From NCBI RefSeq assembly GCF_037325665.1, contig NC_090245.1, forward strand, positions 46,167,921 through 46,231,920: a stretch of 64,000 nt of DNA. The letters are read 5' to 3'. Positions within the stretch are counted from its first letter, which is position 1. The number at the start of each line of letters is the position of its first letter. Positions 1-12,344 of this stretch are shown piece after piece. The DNA is from Littorina saxatilis. Lineage: Eukaryota; Mollusca; Gastropoda; Littorinimorpha; Littorinidae. A program made the translations under genes and the position numbers. The notes below the pieces were generated by a model, which was not told where the DNA came from, searched no databases, and worked only from the letters and a program-made list of their open reading frames with translations.

Positions 1-56
1 AGACAGACAGACAGACAGACAAATCGACAGACAGACAGACAGACAGATAGACAGAT

Positions 57-97
<41 letters not shown>

Positions 98-183
98 ACA
101 CACACACACACGTGTCAGACACTGAGTCAGACAGATCGGTAGACAAACAGACAGACAGACAGGCACTGAGGCAGACAGACAGT

Positions 184-219
<36 letters not shown>

Positions 220-356
220 TCGCCAGACAGACAGACAGACAGACAGATAGACAGATAAACACACACACACACACCACACACACACACACGTGTCAGACAC
301 TGAGTCAGACAGATCGGTAGACAAACAGACAGACAGACAGGCACTGAGGCAGACAC

Positions 357-393
<37 letters not shown>

Positions 394-460
394 TCGACAG
401 ACAGACAGACAGACAAATCGACAGACAGACAGACAGACAGACAGACACTGAGGCAGATAT

Positions 461-528
<68 letters not shown>

Positions 529-560
529 TCAGACAGACAGACAGACAGGCAGGTTGGCAG
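1..560. repeat. (CAGA)n tetranucleotide array with higher-order period
   Basis: Nearly uninterrupted CAGA/GACA repeats with short CA runs at about 60-110 and 258-288. A complex unit containing GTGTCAGACACTGAGTCAGA occurs near 113 and again near 293, so part of the array has a higher-order period of about 180 bp. All open frames here (Cys/Leu/Ser/Val-rich) are products of the repeat. Confidence 0.95.
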
Positions 561-1740
561 GCACTGGGGCCAGGGGCATGTTTGATTTTGATGCAAATTT
601 GTCCTCCGAGCAAAGCAGACATAAGCCTACTTTCACACTTGAATACCCCCGCATTCAAATTGAAATTAACCTCAACCAATTGTCCTTTACAAGCAGCCCG
701 ACAGCCCTGAGACACGGGATTTCGTTTACGTCATACTGATGCGGAAATGATTTATCACGGACACTGTGCGTATATAGTGGTGTTTCTTACGCTGCGGACA
801 ATATTTTGTTTTCTTCTTTCTTCTTCTTCTGCGTTCGATGAATATTTTGTTTTAAATCACATGGGAAAAGGGGTTTATTTTCTTATGTTCCATGTAGGAG
901 AATTTTGTTTCAGAAGAAGTCTTGTACAAACTTTCTGTTGCGCCATTAAAATATCATCTGGCTTTTTGGCTTTACTGAGCTCGGTACACGCTAAACACGC
1001 TACAAGAAGCACCTTTTTCCAAGCAAAATAGAGCCCCGTTAATGCATTGAGTCACGCCGAAACATGTAACCTCTATTTAGAATTCCATATGATTGACAAA
1101 TGTTTCAAACAGTAGGAAAAGGACGTGTTTTGCCAGACAACTCACTATAACCCCACTATGAAGATAACAGGCATCGAGTTCTGTGTTTACCAACATTCCT
1201 TCTCCCATCCCAAGCTCCCAGCGGGACATAGTCAAACCAACAGCACGACGCAAGAACATGACACCCGGTCTTTCACGGGTGGCTGGTTTTATTGTCTATT
1301 GTAGTTGTATAATCACTGCCTGAGTCTATGACAAAGAGTCTGGTGATCGTATCATACCCCACCTGTTTTCTTTGCGGGGTAGGAGGAGGGGGAACCAATA
1401 CCTATCTGGTTTACGTTTCCTCATTTTTTTGTCCGGTGTTGATCTCGCCTCGTGGCCCCCCACACGGACCTTGTGTTTGCTAAGAGAATGCTAACGGCGA
1501 AAATACGAGTAGAAGCGGGTTGAACAAATACAGAAAAAAGAGGTTGGTATAGTTGGAAACAGAAGCGACAAGTCGAGATGGAAAAGGGGGAATGAATGAG
1601 AGGGGGGGGGGGGGGGCGACGACTGAGAACGGACAGACTAATTATATGGACAGACAGACAGACGAGCAGACAGTTTTAACTTGAAAAGACAGGCAAACAA
1701 TAAGACACTGATACAACCACTCACACAAACAGACAGACAT
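561..1740. other. Unassigned intergenic stretch
   Basis: No gene, RNA or mobile element recognised. It holds a short poly-G run near 1603-1616. Small open frames have no recognisable motifs. Confidence 0.6.
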
Positions 1741-1749
1741 ACGCGGCAC

Positions 1750-1751
<2 letters not shown>

Positions 1752-1825
<74 letters not shown>
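1752..1825. repeat. (CA)n microsatellite
   Basis: About 37 uninterrupted CA dinucleotides, followed by degenerate ACGT/ACGC-rich sequence to about 1880. Confidence 0.95.
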
Positions 1826-1826
<1 letters not shown>

Positions 1827-2474
1827 GTACATACGCGTACACGTACGCACGCACATACACACGTACACACACACACAAACAGCCTGCGCACGCCCGTCTG
1901 TGTGAGCGTGTGTCCACAAATACCGCACCATCAATAATGCGGGGAAAAATCAAAGTAATTACCATAACGCATCCACAAATAGGCCTACCGTCCATCGCAT
2001 GTCCCTAGAATTCAACAATCTATTTACAGAACCAACGACACGAATAATCATTTAATTGTATTTAAATACTCAGTCGTTATGAGCATAATGGGATTCGCCT
2101 GCCCATTGTCAGACGTACTGATTCAGAGTCAATAATTTTGACATGGGCGGTTCACATCAGTCTACCAATCATGATCAAATTAGGGGCATAATGACCATGT
2201 AAGCACTGAAAAGCCTCAGTGAGTCAATGCGTTTAAGCAATAAAAGGGTAGAGACAACGTTGATAGGATGAAAATATTGCGAAGACCTGAATAGCTGCAT
2301 TGGACAAAAACGAACAGGCAGGTAGACAGGCAGGCGGGAAGACGGACAGACAGACAGACACACGAACAAACAGGCACGCGGTTCGACGGACAGGCAGCGG
2401 GCGGCTCTTTTCAAATGACATGTACGTGGAGCAAAGAAGAAAACTTGCTTTCCTTGATTTCAAACGGACAGGCA

Positions 2475-2689
2475 TGTATAACGACAGGCAGATAGACAGA
2501 CGGAAGATAGACAGGCATGTATAACGACAGGCAGATAGACAGACGGAAGATAGACAGGCATGTATAACGACAGGCAGATAGACAGACGGAAGATAGACAG
2601 GCATGTATAACGACAGGCAGATAGACAGACGGAAGATAGACAGGCATGTATAACGACAGGCAGATAGACAGACGGAAGATAGACAGGCA
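2475..2689. repeat. 43-bp minisatellite, 5 copies
   Basis: Five head-to-tail copies of a 43-bp unit beginning TGTATAACGACAGGCAGATA at 2475, 2518, 2561, 2604 and 2647, with essentially no divergence. They are embedded in CAGA-type simple sequence that runs on to about 2820. The unit appears to have grown out of the tetranucleotide background. Confidence 0.95.
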
Positions 2690-2820
2690 GTCGGAAGACC
2701 GACAGACAGGCAGAAAGACAGACAGACAGACAGAAAGACAGGCAGAAAGACAGACAGACAGACAGAAAGACAGACAGGCAGACAGACAGAAAAACAAACA
2801 GACAGACAGACAGACAGACG
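2690..2820. repeat. Degenerate (CAGA)n array
   Basis: GACAGACAGAAAGACAGG-type simple sequence continuing from the 43-bp minisatellite. Confidence 0.9.
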
Positions 2821-2829
2821 ACTCTTTTT

Positions 2830-3745
2830 CAAACATCACAGGTGCTGGGTTAGGTCGCATGTTTCACCTGTACCCCCCCCCCCACCTCACCAAACCAGCT
2901 GTCACTGACATTTGAGCAAACTCCACTGAATATTTACCAATTTATTTATCTTGTTTGTCTCTCAGCCACAGTTACCACGAAAAGGGAAAGAAAACAAAGA
3001 GGCCGGAATGCTGCATGTGTTGTGTGTGTGTTGACTCCATCCGTACAAAGGAAAACAAGTGACCTGTAAGTAATCGGACACGCTTTCTATACCTTTCACG
3101 CATGCCTGCACCCTGACTCCTTTATGTTTTAAACAACCCAATACTTATTGTCCCGTGTAAACCACACCAAGAAACAGACAAACAATGAACAATTCATTGC
3201 AAGGGAATGGTCCTCTGATACACGGTGAAACATCGTGTTTCTATTGGTAGCAAGAGAATATAGAACAGTTCGAATAACAAACTTCCTACGCCTATAAGTC
3301 GAGTCTCAAAGAAACACTGAGAAGATTGAAGATGACTAAAAATAATGTTCACAATAGATTATTTATAGACGTCTGTGAAAGAAGGGACAGTAAGCTAGGC
3401 AGCTCATCTAAAGATAGCAATTGAACACAACTGAAAACGTTAAAGTGAGCATTAGAGAAAATTATTTGTACTAACAGAATGTTGCTATTGTCAATCTGTC
3501 AAGTCTATCACAATGGCGGCATTTAACCATGGTGTGCACTGAAATACCAATATTAGCCAGGTCTGTATCAGGGAGTACGTCAGAGGTCCTTGTTACGCGT
3601 TGTATGGTAGATATATAATAGCGATTCATCAAAGGAACCTCTCGATAATTGGATAAAACTTTTGACAGTGATTTATCAAAGGTGTTGCTTCAAAATTGGA
3701 TATTATTTTTGATAGTGATTTAGCCCCCCCCCCCAAACAAACAAA
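2830..3745. other. Unassigned intergenic stretch
   Basis: AT-rich sequence without a recognised gene. A loosely repeated motif of the form TTATCAAAGGAACCTCTTC recurs near 3628, 3675, 4070 and 4117, suggesting a degenerate local duplication around the MITE at 3750. Confidence 0.5.
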
Positions 3746-3749
3746 AATG

Positions 3750-4019
3750 TTGGTTTAGGGTAACGTGACACAAAAAATAGGGTCGGTAGGTAAAAAACAA
3801 TTATTTTTTTAGTTGACCTCATGATAATGTGAAAACATCACAAACACCATTTTGTCTCAAGCTCTTGAATTGTATTTAATTTTTATATTAGTTGTTACAA
3901 TGTTAAATAGTAAGAGTGTCGATGTGCCATTTAGAATTAAAAAAAAATTGTGAGAAATGAAACAAAAATTATAGGGTCGGCGGGAAAAAATAGGATTGGT
4001 CGGGTTACCCTAAACCAGG
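3750..4019. mobile_element. MITE-like element, GGTTTAGGGTAAC terminal repeats
   Basis: The left end GGTTTAGGGTAACGTGAC is mirrored at the right end by GTCGGGTTACCCTAAACC. Just inside each end is the motif TAGGGTCGG. The same subterminal core (GGTAACCCGACC / AGGGTCGG) occurs in the GGCC-ended MITEs at 14172, 35858 and 37463, so this is probably a diverged relative. No clear target duplication. The interior is AT-rich and non-coding. Confidence 0.6.
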
Positions 4020-4431
4020 GACCTATATTTAGATAGGTCTATGCCCAAACCAAATTTTTGTGTGTGCCTTATCAAAGGAACTTCTTCAAAACTGGATAAT
4101 AATATTGATAGTGATTTATCAAAGGACCCTCTTCAAAATTGAATAACATTCTTGAAGTAAGTGATGTTCAGAACTACATACTCTGTATTCTTTCAAGGTG
4201 AGGCGAGATGTAAACACGTCAAAACTGCAGCGTCCACTCGATGTGATAATTGTCTACTGTCGAAAACATGCATACCGGAGCTTACTGTACACTGTGACAC
4301 TATCGGCGTGTTTACATCTTTCCCCACATTCAAGCAATACATCTCTTCCACGACACATACAACCCCGACAGAGTACTGTTATTCCCGAGCATCGTCTTTT
4401 AACCGACCCATACAGAAGTCGACCTAGTTTC

Positions 4432-4630
4432 CTCACCTGTTGTACTCCGCGTTGCCCGTGCGCCTTGCAGTTTGTGTCAGACACTGGTGCACGAAGCCCA
4501 GCAGTTGTTCCTCGCTTTCCAGCAACACTGCCGTCTCCGCCGTTGACAGGAAAAGGTCAGAGGTCAACCCAGAGGTCAAGGATGCAATGCACAGTGTCCC
4601 AAACAAGAGGTAGACCTTGTGTGACGTCAT
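4432..4630 (-). CDS. First coding exon of a secreted protein, possibly prolyl 4-hydroxylase alpha-like
   Basis: Reading right to left, the ATG at 4630 opens MTSHKVYLLFGTLCIASLTS, a typical signal peptide with a basic n-region and hydrophobic core. It is followed by a stretch beginning SDLFLSTAETAVLLESEEQL and then LLGFVHQCL. The reading ends at a GTGAGG donor after AACAG, so this would be exon 1, split inside a codon. The pattern (signal peptide, then F-x-S-x(6)-L-x(3)-E-x(2)-L) resembles the N-terminal peptide-binding region of collagen prolyl 4-hydroxylase alpha subunits, which act in the ER lumen. That assignment is from memory of the family and is tentative. No further exon was recognised; the rest would lie to the left, possibly beyond the window. 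An in-frame ATG nine codons upstream (4657) arises from a tandem duplication; 4630 is preferred because it starts the signal peptide directly. Confidence 0.4.
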
Positions 4631-4684
4631 TGTAGGGCTGAGGTTGTGTGACGTCATTGTGGGGCTGAGGTTGTGTGACGTCGT
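4619..4684. promoter_or_regulatory. Triplicated 27-bp unit with CRE-like TGACGTCA over the start codon
   Basis: The unit TGTGACGTCATTGTRGGGCTGAGGT is repeated at 27-bp spacing. Two copies have a perfect palindromic TGACGTCA (about 4622-4629 and 4649-4656); the third, near 4676, has TGACGTCG. TGACGTCA is the consensus cAMP-response element. On the minus strand each perfect copy also contains ATGACGTCA, so the CRE overlaps candidate start codons. Regulatory function is inferred. Confidence 0.45.
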
Positions 4685-4699
4685 GATGCAGCAGTTAAG

Positions 4700-6545
4700 C
4701 TTCGTCCTCTGCCTAGGTGACTTTTAATGCAAGTGAGCTGTCTCGGTGGTTGTAGTGAATTCACGATCGAAGCGGGAGCTGGCAAGAAACATACTCTTGT
4801 TCATAAAGTGTGTGCGTGCCCAAAGTCACTAGAAATCATAGGTGTCAGCAGACTTTCTTCCATCCTTTGCATTTCTTCTATTCCTGCATACTCTTATATT
4901 ATCATATCTTCTATTCTTTTATGACTCTATCTCCTTTTTTCATATTATTATAATTATCTCCTGCCGTAATTAAAACAAACTATGATAATGAAGGCTACTC
5001 AGTTTTACGCTGTAATCTATTTTGCAAGTCTAGTCTATTCAGTTCAGCTCAAACATAATTATACCGCGTAAAGACAAGAAACATGCACGAAGTTTGAGAC
5101 CAAGGTATCACAAGGTTTGGTTTCGACCGATGTCACAAACTCGTAGCTATCTTGTCAAGTCTTCCAGGTTTGCTTCACAAACAAAATGATACGCTGTACT
5201 ATGTGCAACTATGTGCAAATATATAGGCTACTGTAGTATCAGCATGATTAGAACGTGGGTTCTGGTATTTGTTTGCAAAAGAATGTACGTTCATGCAGCT
5301 CCTGAATTCAATGAAAAAACACGTGTTGTACCACTGCAACCGGTGCTTGTTATCCGTTGCGCTATAGGTGCCAACTCTTTTTCTGACCCACACGAACTAT
5401 TTACTCTAATAGATTCTCGCTACGATAAAACAGATATTCCCCACTCCAAGCACACACTTTTGAATGCTGTAGTAACTCTTTATGTCACGCACTTTGTGTT
5501 GTTATCGTCATGTTGAAGAAACTTAGGCCAGTGACATAATCATTCTTTTCTTGGATTAGTCCACGCCATACGCAGAAACAATCTTATCACTTCTGCGCAC
5601 AGTAGTTTTGACTGTCGAAAAAGTCAGACAGACCTTGTCTTTGCACTTTTCCTTTTCATTCCGACTTTTCTTGCCTTAGGTTTTTCTTCTTCTGCAGCAC
5701 TGCACCTGCAGGCAGTAGAAACACTCCACTCCAAAGGAGACTGACCAATCGTTGACAGTAATAATCCAAGGATCAATAATGATCCGACGATTGGATTGGT
5801 GGCCGCACAAAACAACAACAAGAGAGCAGCCAATCTTTTGCCAGGATCAACGAAGAAGGTGAGAAGTGGAGGGGTGGTGCAAAGAGCACTAGCTATAGTC
5901 CCCAGGATCGACAATCGATAACGATCAGTCACAATGATTGATGCTCATCCGATTGCTTCTGCCTTTTGTGTCTCACAGGCAAAGGTGGATCAGATTTTTT
6001 CTCTCACTTGTGCAGACGTCCACACCGGCGCTAACACGTATTGAACAGTTCCTCACACAATACGGTTGGCATGCAGAGCCCAGTCATCCACGCAGGTCAT
6101 CAGTGAGATGAAAGACGACTCACTATGGCAGGCTTTCCCCAAGTTCTTTTCTTGCTTCATTGAACGATTGAATCATTGAGTCTTCGAGCGACTGTTCTCC
6201 TCGTTGGAACGAAACGCACACTGTAGCGGACTGAACAAAGTTGGTTCATTACAGCTGTGATGAGATGACACGCCCTTATTTTTCCACACGAAGGTCCTGT
6301 TAGAAGGAAGGCAGGCTCAAAGTGGACACTATGTTTCACTTTCAGCGACCAAAATGTCACAGTTCAGCTCAGCCTTGAAAAATAAACCTACTAGTCTCTC
6401 CTTCTCTCATCCATGTACACCCACAGAAAACACAACTCAGTTGAATTGCTCGCATTGGTGAATGGGTGACATGCTCAGTGATCTGTAAGTGCCTGCTGCT
6501 GACACCTTGCTCGTTCGTCATCCACTGGAGACAAAAAGCAACACA
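4700..6545. other. Unassigned stretch upstream of the candidate exon
   Basis: No recognised gene. A minus-strand frame at 5624-5932 encodes two hydrophobic segments but has no family motif and no splice or promoter context, so it is not called. Short inverted repeats around CCAATCG/CGATTGG occur near 5745-5800. Confidence 0.5.
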
Positions 6546-6548
6546 CTG

Positions 6549-6745
6549 ACATGAATTACGATCATGACACAAAGCAAAACGCTGACATGAATTACGACCA
6601 TGACTTAAAGCAACACACTGACATGAAGTACGATCATGACAAAAAGCAACACACTGACATGAATTACGATCATGACACAAAGCAAAACGCTGACATGAAT
6701 TACGACCATGACACAAAAAGCAAAATACTGACATGAATTACAACT
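6549..6745. repeat. 36-bp minisatellite, about 5.5 copies
   Basis: Unit of 36 bp beginning GACATGAATTACGATCATGA, starting at 6549, 6585, 6621, 6657, 6693 and partially 6729, with a few percent divergence. Because 36 is a multiple of three, it gives a periodic open frame on both strands, which is not taken as coding. Confidence 0.9.
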
Positions 6746-7564
6746 ATGGGCCACAAAGCAAACGTGTGGTGTGAATTACGACCGAGGACAACTTTCTAGC
6801 CATGAAACATCGCCATACGCATGTTGTCACAGGTACTTAAACACACCGGTGACACTGTGACGGTTCCCCTACGCTTTGTGTTCGGTGCCCTGACCCTTTG
6901 TGTTCGGTTCCCACTCGGTTCCCACACGCCAAAATTCGCGGACAAAACATCCATTTATGGTAGTATTACGCAATGTTGCTCTCTGAGAATGGTCTTGTTA
7001 GATCTGTGAGTGTTTACACTACATGCCTAGGTGCTGTTGGATTGAAGGTTTTTGATATTTTAGCCGTTATTAGGTAGAATGCCTTCCACTTTACTGCAAA
7101 ACTGCATAATTCGTAGCATCGGCAAGAAATATCCTACCAAAAAATGCCTGCTTGGAACTGTCGTTGGTCCAGCAAAAAGTTCAACATGTCTGTAGCAGAC
7201 AGCCCAAGTTTCAAGATTGTAGGGCCATCCAAACAGCCGTAATAATAAAAACAACAAAAGTAGTTAGTGAGTGAAATTGGCTGTGTTCGGTCCCCCCACA
7301 CTTTTGTGACGTAGGCGTGACGGTTCCCATAATTCATTGTGTCGGTCCCCACTTTCTGTGTCGGACCCCACTTTCGACCTAATTTCTCTGTGACGGACCC
7401 CACAACCAGCCTATTTTGTGTCGGTCCCCACACCTTGGATTTATGACTTGCCGGTTACTTGTATCATTGTATTCATTGAATCTAATTGTCTCGGAGTTAT
7501 TTTTCAGCAAAAACCGGCAAGGCAGCACATATTGTGATACCAAGTAAGTCAGATGACATCAGTA

Positions 7565-7643
<79 letters not shown>
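7565..7643. repeat. Composite (GT)n(GA)n microsatellite
   Basis: GT repeat followed directly by about 30 GA units, at the inner edge of the left foldback arm. Mirrored at 10092-10259. Confidence 0.95.
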
Positions 7644-7645
<2 letters not shown>

Positions 7646-8046
7646 AACTTTATTAGTTTATGCCACAAATAATATATAACATTATTTATCTCTGGGACGG
7701 TTCCCAGTATACCAGCAAATTATGTGTTGATCCACCCACACCTTCTTGAACTGGCCTTCCCAATATCTACTCTTAGTCTTACGGCCTTGGAGATATGCAA
7801 TTTGGCACATTTTTAAAATAAAAGATCCACCTGTCGTATGTGAGATTCAGTTTTCAGAGCAAAATGCTGCCCAGGGACTTCTAGTGGTGATTGAAAAAAA
7901 AAAAGAGTACTTGCCTATGTCAAGTATGTGTCTTTATCCACGCTTGTTGTAAGAGGCAACTTTTCCCAGCTCCTTGTGTTCATGACTGCTTTCTCTTAAA
8001 ATTAATTACTTTATGACAGTCAGAATACAATGGAACAAGGCTACAT

Positions 8047-8160
8047 AAACCCTGACAGCCTACGACAACGGCCCGACTAAGGCTCAACACCGCGCCAATA
8101 AATTCAGCATTGGGCCAATGTTGGGCCATGATTGCTCCGTTTTCGTAGGCTATCAGGGTC
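8047..8160. mobile_element. 114-bp MITE-like hairpin
   Basis: Left end ACCCTGACAGCCTACGA and right end TCGTAGGCTATCAGGGT are inverted copies with one mismatch, enclosing a short GC-rich interior. No target duplication seen. It lies inside the centre of the foldback element. Confidence 0.6.
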
Positions 8161-8247
8161 AAAGATACATATTGGTAAACTAGTAAAATACATGTTCAGC
8201 ATCATCAGCAATACCACACAAGAAGGGCAAAGCCCATACGACTCACA

Positions 8248-8998
8248 TGCTTGACCTTGACAGCAATGACATCATACACTAAGAACTGCTTTACACATTT
8301 TTCCTACCAAAATACATGTGACCTTGACCCAAGGTCAAGGTCATCCAAGGTCATGCAACACAAAGCTGTTAATTCAAGACATAGGAAGTACAATGGTGCT
8401 TATTGGCTCTTTCTACCATGAGATATGGTCACTTTTAGTGGTTCACTACCTTATTTTGGTCACATTTCATAAGGGTCAAAGTGACCTTGACCATGATCAT
8501 ATGTGACCAAATGTGTCTCATGATGAAAGCATAACATGTGCCCCACATAATTTTTAAGTTTGAAACAGTTATCTTCCATAGTTCAGAGTCAAGGTCACTT
8601 CAAAATATGTATACAATCCAACTTTGAAGAGCTCCTGTGACCTTGACCTTGAAGCAAGGTAAACCAAACTGGTATCAAAAGATGGGGCTTACTTTGCCCT
8701 ATATATCATATATAGGTGAGGTATTGAATCTCAAAAACTTCAGAGAAAATGGGAAAAATGTGAAAAATAGCTGTTTTTTAGGCAACATTTATGGCCCCTG
8801 CGACCTTGACCTTGAAGCAAGGTCAAGATGCTATGTATGTTTTTTGGGGCCTTGTCATCATACACCATCTTGCCAAATTTGGTACTGATAGACTGAATAG
8901 TGTCCAAGAAATATCCAACGTTAAAGTTTTCCGGACGTCCGGACGGACGGACGACTCGGGTGAGTACATAGACTCACTTTTGCTTCGCATGTGAGTCA
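8248..8998. repeat. Dispersed repeat rich in TGACCTTGA motifs
   Basis: Left end GACTCACATGC and right end GCATGTGAGTC form an inverted pair. The interior repeats GTGACCTTGACC-type sequence at least seven times on either strand (near 8253, 8320, 8333, 8480, 8588, 8637 and 8800) and ends in a run of CCGGACGGACGGACG. Related GTCCG-rich and AAGGTCA-rich sequence occurs in the third beta-tubulin intron (43579-44095), suggesting one repeat superfamily. Non-coding. Confidence 0.6.
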
Positions 8999-9040
8999 AA
9001 AAGGATTAAAACAAGAAATTCCTCCGATAGGAACTACACC

Positions 9041-9112
9041 CCCGTCAAAGGGAAATAACCTTCTCAGTTGGTGGCAGTGAGAATGGTTATTTCCCTTTGA
9101 CCAACGGGGGTG
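9041..9112. repeat. Hairpin with 25-bp stem
   Basis: ACACCCCCGTCAAAGGGAAA followed by TAACC is mirrored by GGTTATTTCCCTTTGACCAA then CGGGGGTGT, with a short loop. The sequence that follows (to about 9270) is AT-poor and non-coding and looks like part of a dispersed repeat. Confidence 0.7.
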
Positions 9113-9284
9113 TCCGTCTATACCAGGCCTTGTATAATTTTAATCCACCAATAACTCCCTAACCGTGTGTTTGACTGGTCCCAATTTTTGTAAGGACCGT
9201 CTCAGGAATGTATAGAACCTGTTCACCAAGTTTGGTGACGATCGGTCCGTTCATTCTTGAGATCTACTTGCGCGTCTCACACTA

Positions 9285-9577
9285 AAGTTGTGTTTCCGTA
9301 CCCGCGACAGCGTTTTTCCAGCGGTGCGACGAAAATCAAGCACATAGAAAATGACCAGGAGTGTTTCCACACGCGCGACGCGTTAGCGGCGCGACAAGCG
9401 GCAAGCGACGCGATTTTTTTGAAAGGGTCCTGGAGCGATTTTTTCGCGTTGTCGCGCGGCAACGCGGGAGTTTACAGATTTTACCGCATGTTTAAAACGC
9501 AAGTACGGAAACACGTCACGCGTTTGCGCGCGTTTTCTTTTGTCGCTGCCGCTGTCGCGGGTACGGAAACAGAACTT
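9285..9577. mobile_element. 293-bp MITE with 28-bp terminal inverted repeats
   Basis: The left end reads AAGTTGTGTTTCC then GTACCCGCGACAGCG; the right end is its reverse complement with one mismatch. The interior is extremely CpG-rich with repeated CGCGAC/GTCGCG motifs. No unambiguous target duplication. An open frame crosses the element but has no recognisable domain and is taken as incidental. Confidence 0.7.
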
Positions 9578-9668
9578 ACCGCGAGTACGACACTACCGCG
9601 AGTACGACACTACCGCGAGTATAACACTACCGCGTGTCACACTACCGCGAGTATAACATTACCGCGTG
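9578..9668. repeat. ACCGCGAGTACGACACT-type tandem array, forward
   Basis: About five imperfect 16-17 bp units of the form TACCGCGWGTMYMACAC. The same array occurs in reverse complement at 9905-10065, so the two flank a 240-bp centre as an inverted pair. Confidence 0.85.
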
Positions 9669-9904
9669 TCATTTTATGACTTCCATGGCTGAAGGCAAAG
9701 GTTGAAATGTTTCCTTGAAATATAAAACAAAAAGGCCTGGTCTGTTCTCTGAACACTAATTCAATGTTTGTCATGCTAACCAAGAACTCAAAACGATCAG
9801 AACACACTATCAGAATACATATAGAATGGGTTGCTTCCAATCAAAGCCGTTAGAACACAAACTCACAAGAAGTAAGTTTGCATGCGTTCTCTCTACGGTT
9901 ATGG

Positions 9905-10065
9905 TACTCGCGGTTGTGGTACGCGCGGTAGTGTGACACGCGGCAGTGTTATACTCGCGGTAGTGTCGTACTCGCGGTAGTGTGACACGCAGTAGTGTTA
10001 CACGCGGTAGTGTCGTACTCGCCGTAGTGTGACACGCGGTAATGACGCTCGCGGTAGTGTCGCAT
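9905..10065. repeat. ACCGCGAGTACGACACT-type tandem array, reverse
   Basis: About nine units of GTGTSRTACKCGCGGTA, the reverse complement of the array at 9578-9668. Confidence 0.85.
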
Positions 10066-10089
10066 AACCGGAGTGATCTGGAAAGGTGT

Positions 10090-10262
<173 letters not shown>

Positions 10263-11549
10263 TGATGTCATCTGACTTACTTGGTATCACAAAAGGTGCT
10301 GCCTTGCCGGTTTTTGCTGAAAAATAACTCCGAGACAATTAGATTCAATGAATACAATGATACAAGTAACCGGCAAGTCATAAATCCAAGAAGGTGTGGG
10401 GACCGACACAAAATAGGCTGGTTGTGGGGTCCGTCACAGAGAAATTAGGTCGAAAGTGGGGTCCGACACAGAAAGTGGGGACCGACACAATGAATTATGG
10501 GAACCGTCACGCCTACGTCACAAAAGTGTGGGGGGACCGAACACAGCCAATTTCACTGACTACTTTTGTTGTTTTTATTATTACGGCTGTTTGGATGGCC
10601 CTACAATCTTGAAACTTGGGCTGTCTGCTACAGACATGTTGAACTTTTTGCTGGACCAACGACAGTTCCAAGCAGGCATTTTTTGGTAGGATATTTCTTG
10701 CCGATGCTACGAATTATGCAGTTTTGCAGTAAAGTGGAAGGCATTCTACCTAATAACGGCTAAAATATCAAAAACCTTCAATCCAACAGCACCTAGGCAT
10801 GTAGTGTAAACACTCACAGATCTAACAAGACCATTCTCAGAGAGCAACATTGCGTAATACTACCATAAATGGATGTTTTGTCCGCGAATTTTGGCGTGTG
10901 GGAACCGAGCGGGAACCGAACACAAAGGGTCAGGGCACCGAACACAAAGCGTAGGGGAACCGTCACAGTGTCACCGGTGTGTTAAAGTGGACAAAAATGT
11001 CTTTTGTGTCTTTTCCTTACACACAGGTTATCCTGGTCAGCATGTTTTGAACGAGACAACAAGATTTATCTGTGTGTGAGGATGGCAAACAATAAGCCTA
11101 CTAATACACATCACTGGCAAACTATTCAAATAAAGTACTTCGGTGTTCAATACATCGTTCCTACTACGGCTACATCAATTTTGGTCGGCGCTTCGGGGCA
11201 ATCCTATTCAAACGCACCACGCATTACCTTTTGTCTACTGGATGCACAAAAAGAAATTGTGGTCACGATGTTTGAATAGCCAATGAAAGAATGATCCACC
11301 CAATGTAAATTCAACGTCATTACCGACAATGTATGGTGTGTTGTCCCATGTGGATGAAAGGGCCAATTTGGACACAATACTTAAGGGAATAAAAGTGTAG
11401 GTAGGGGTGGGGAGTCGATTAATGTGCAATTTTCTCACAAAAACGAAACTTGCATTTACATGCATGCATTGGTATCACTTTCTTGTCTAGCTGCCGACGG
11501 TTTGTCAGTCGTTTTTACGAGTTTGTATCACTGAGTGCCCTGTACAGCA

Positions 11550-11763
<214 letters not shown>

Positions 11764-11769
11764 ATAAGC

Positions 11770-12308
11770 AGATCAACCATTCACTCGAACAATGGCATTT
11801 TGACTTTATGCAGTCGAGTACCCCGACCCCTGAACGATTTTTTTTTCTCCCTCTCTTTCTTCTTTTTCATCGTCGATGTCATTCGTGCGACGCAATTTCA
11901 CCGCAGGGGGTGAGCTAAAGCATTAAATCTCCTGACTCTGTTGCCCCTCACACAATCACACTTGACACTAGACGCGGGCCCTCCGACTCAACACACGTAC
12001 GGCCATATCGTATCACGTTTCGCTTTAAATGCGCGGTCCTTCCTGTGCTCCATCAAAACAGTCAGACCACTAACTTCGGTCTGACCAGGTTTTTACACGT
12101 GATAAAGCCATCCGTCAAGTTAGACATACATGTATACCAAAAATCAACATCTGTACTGCTTCCTGTGGGAATTTTTTTATGAATTAATTTCGCAGATCGT
12201 CAGTAGTGTCCGATAAGAAATTAATTCATTAAAAATATTTCCTACTCTGCGCAGAAAACAGGAAAAACTCTTTGATTTTTACGCCACCGTATACGTTGGT
12301 GTAAAGGT

Positions 12309-12344
<36 letters not shown>

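Noticed and set aside
5624-5932. Minus-strand frame with two hydrophobic segments
   Set aside because: Could suggest a membrane protein, but has no family motif, no clear start context and overlaps inverted repeats.
7060-7433. Identical open frames at 7060-7433 and 10394-10763 that look like a duplicated gene
   Set aside because: They are the two arms of the foldback inverted repeat; the frames cross its iterons and have no coding signature.
9257-9679. 140-codon open frame
   Set aside because: It runs through a MITE and a satellite array with no domain; openness is explained by CG-rich, stop-poor repeats.
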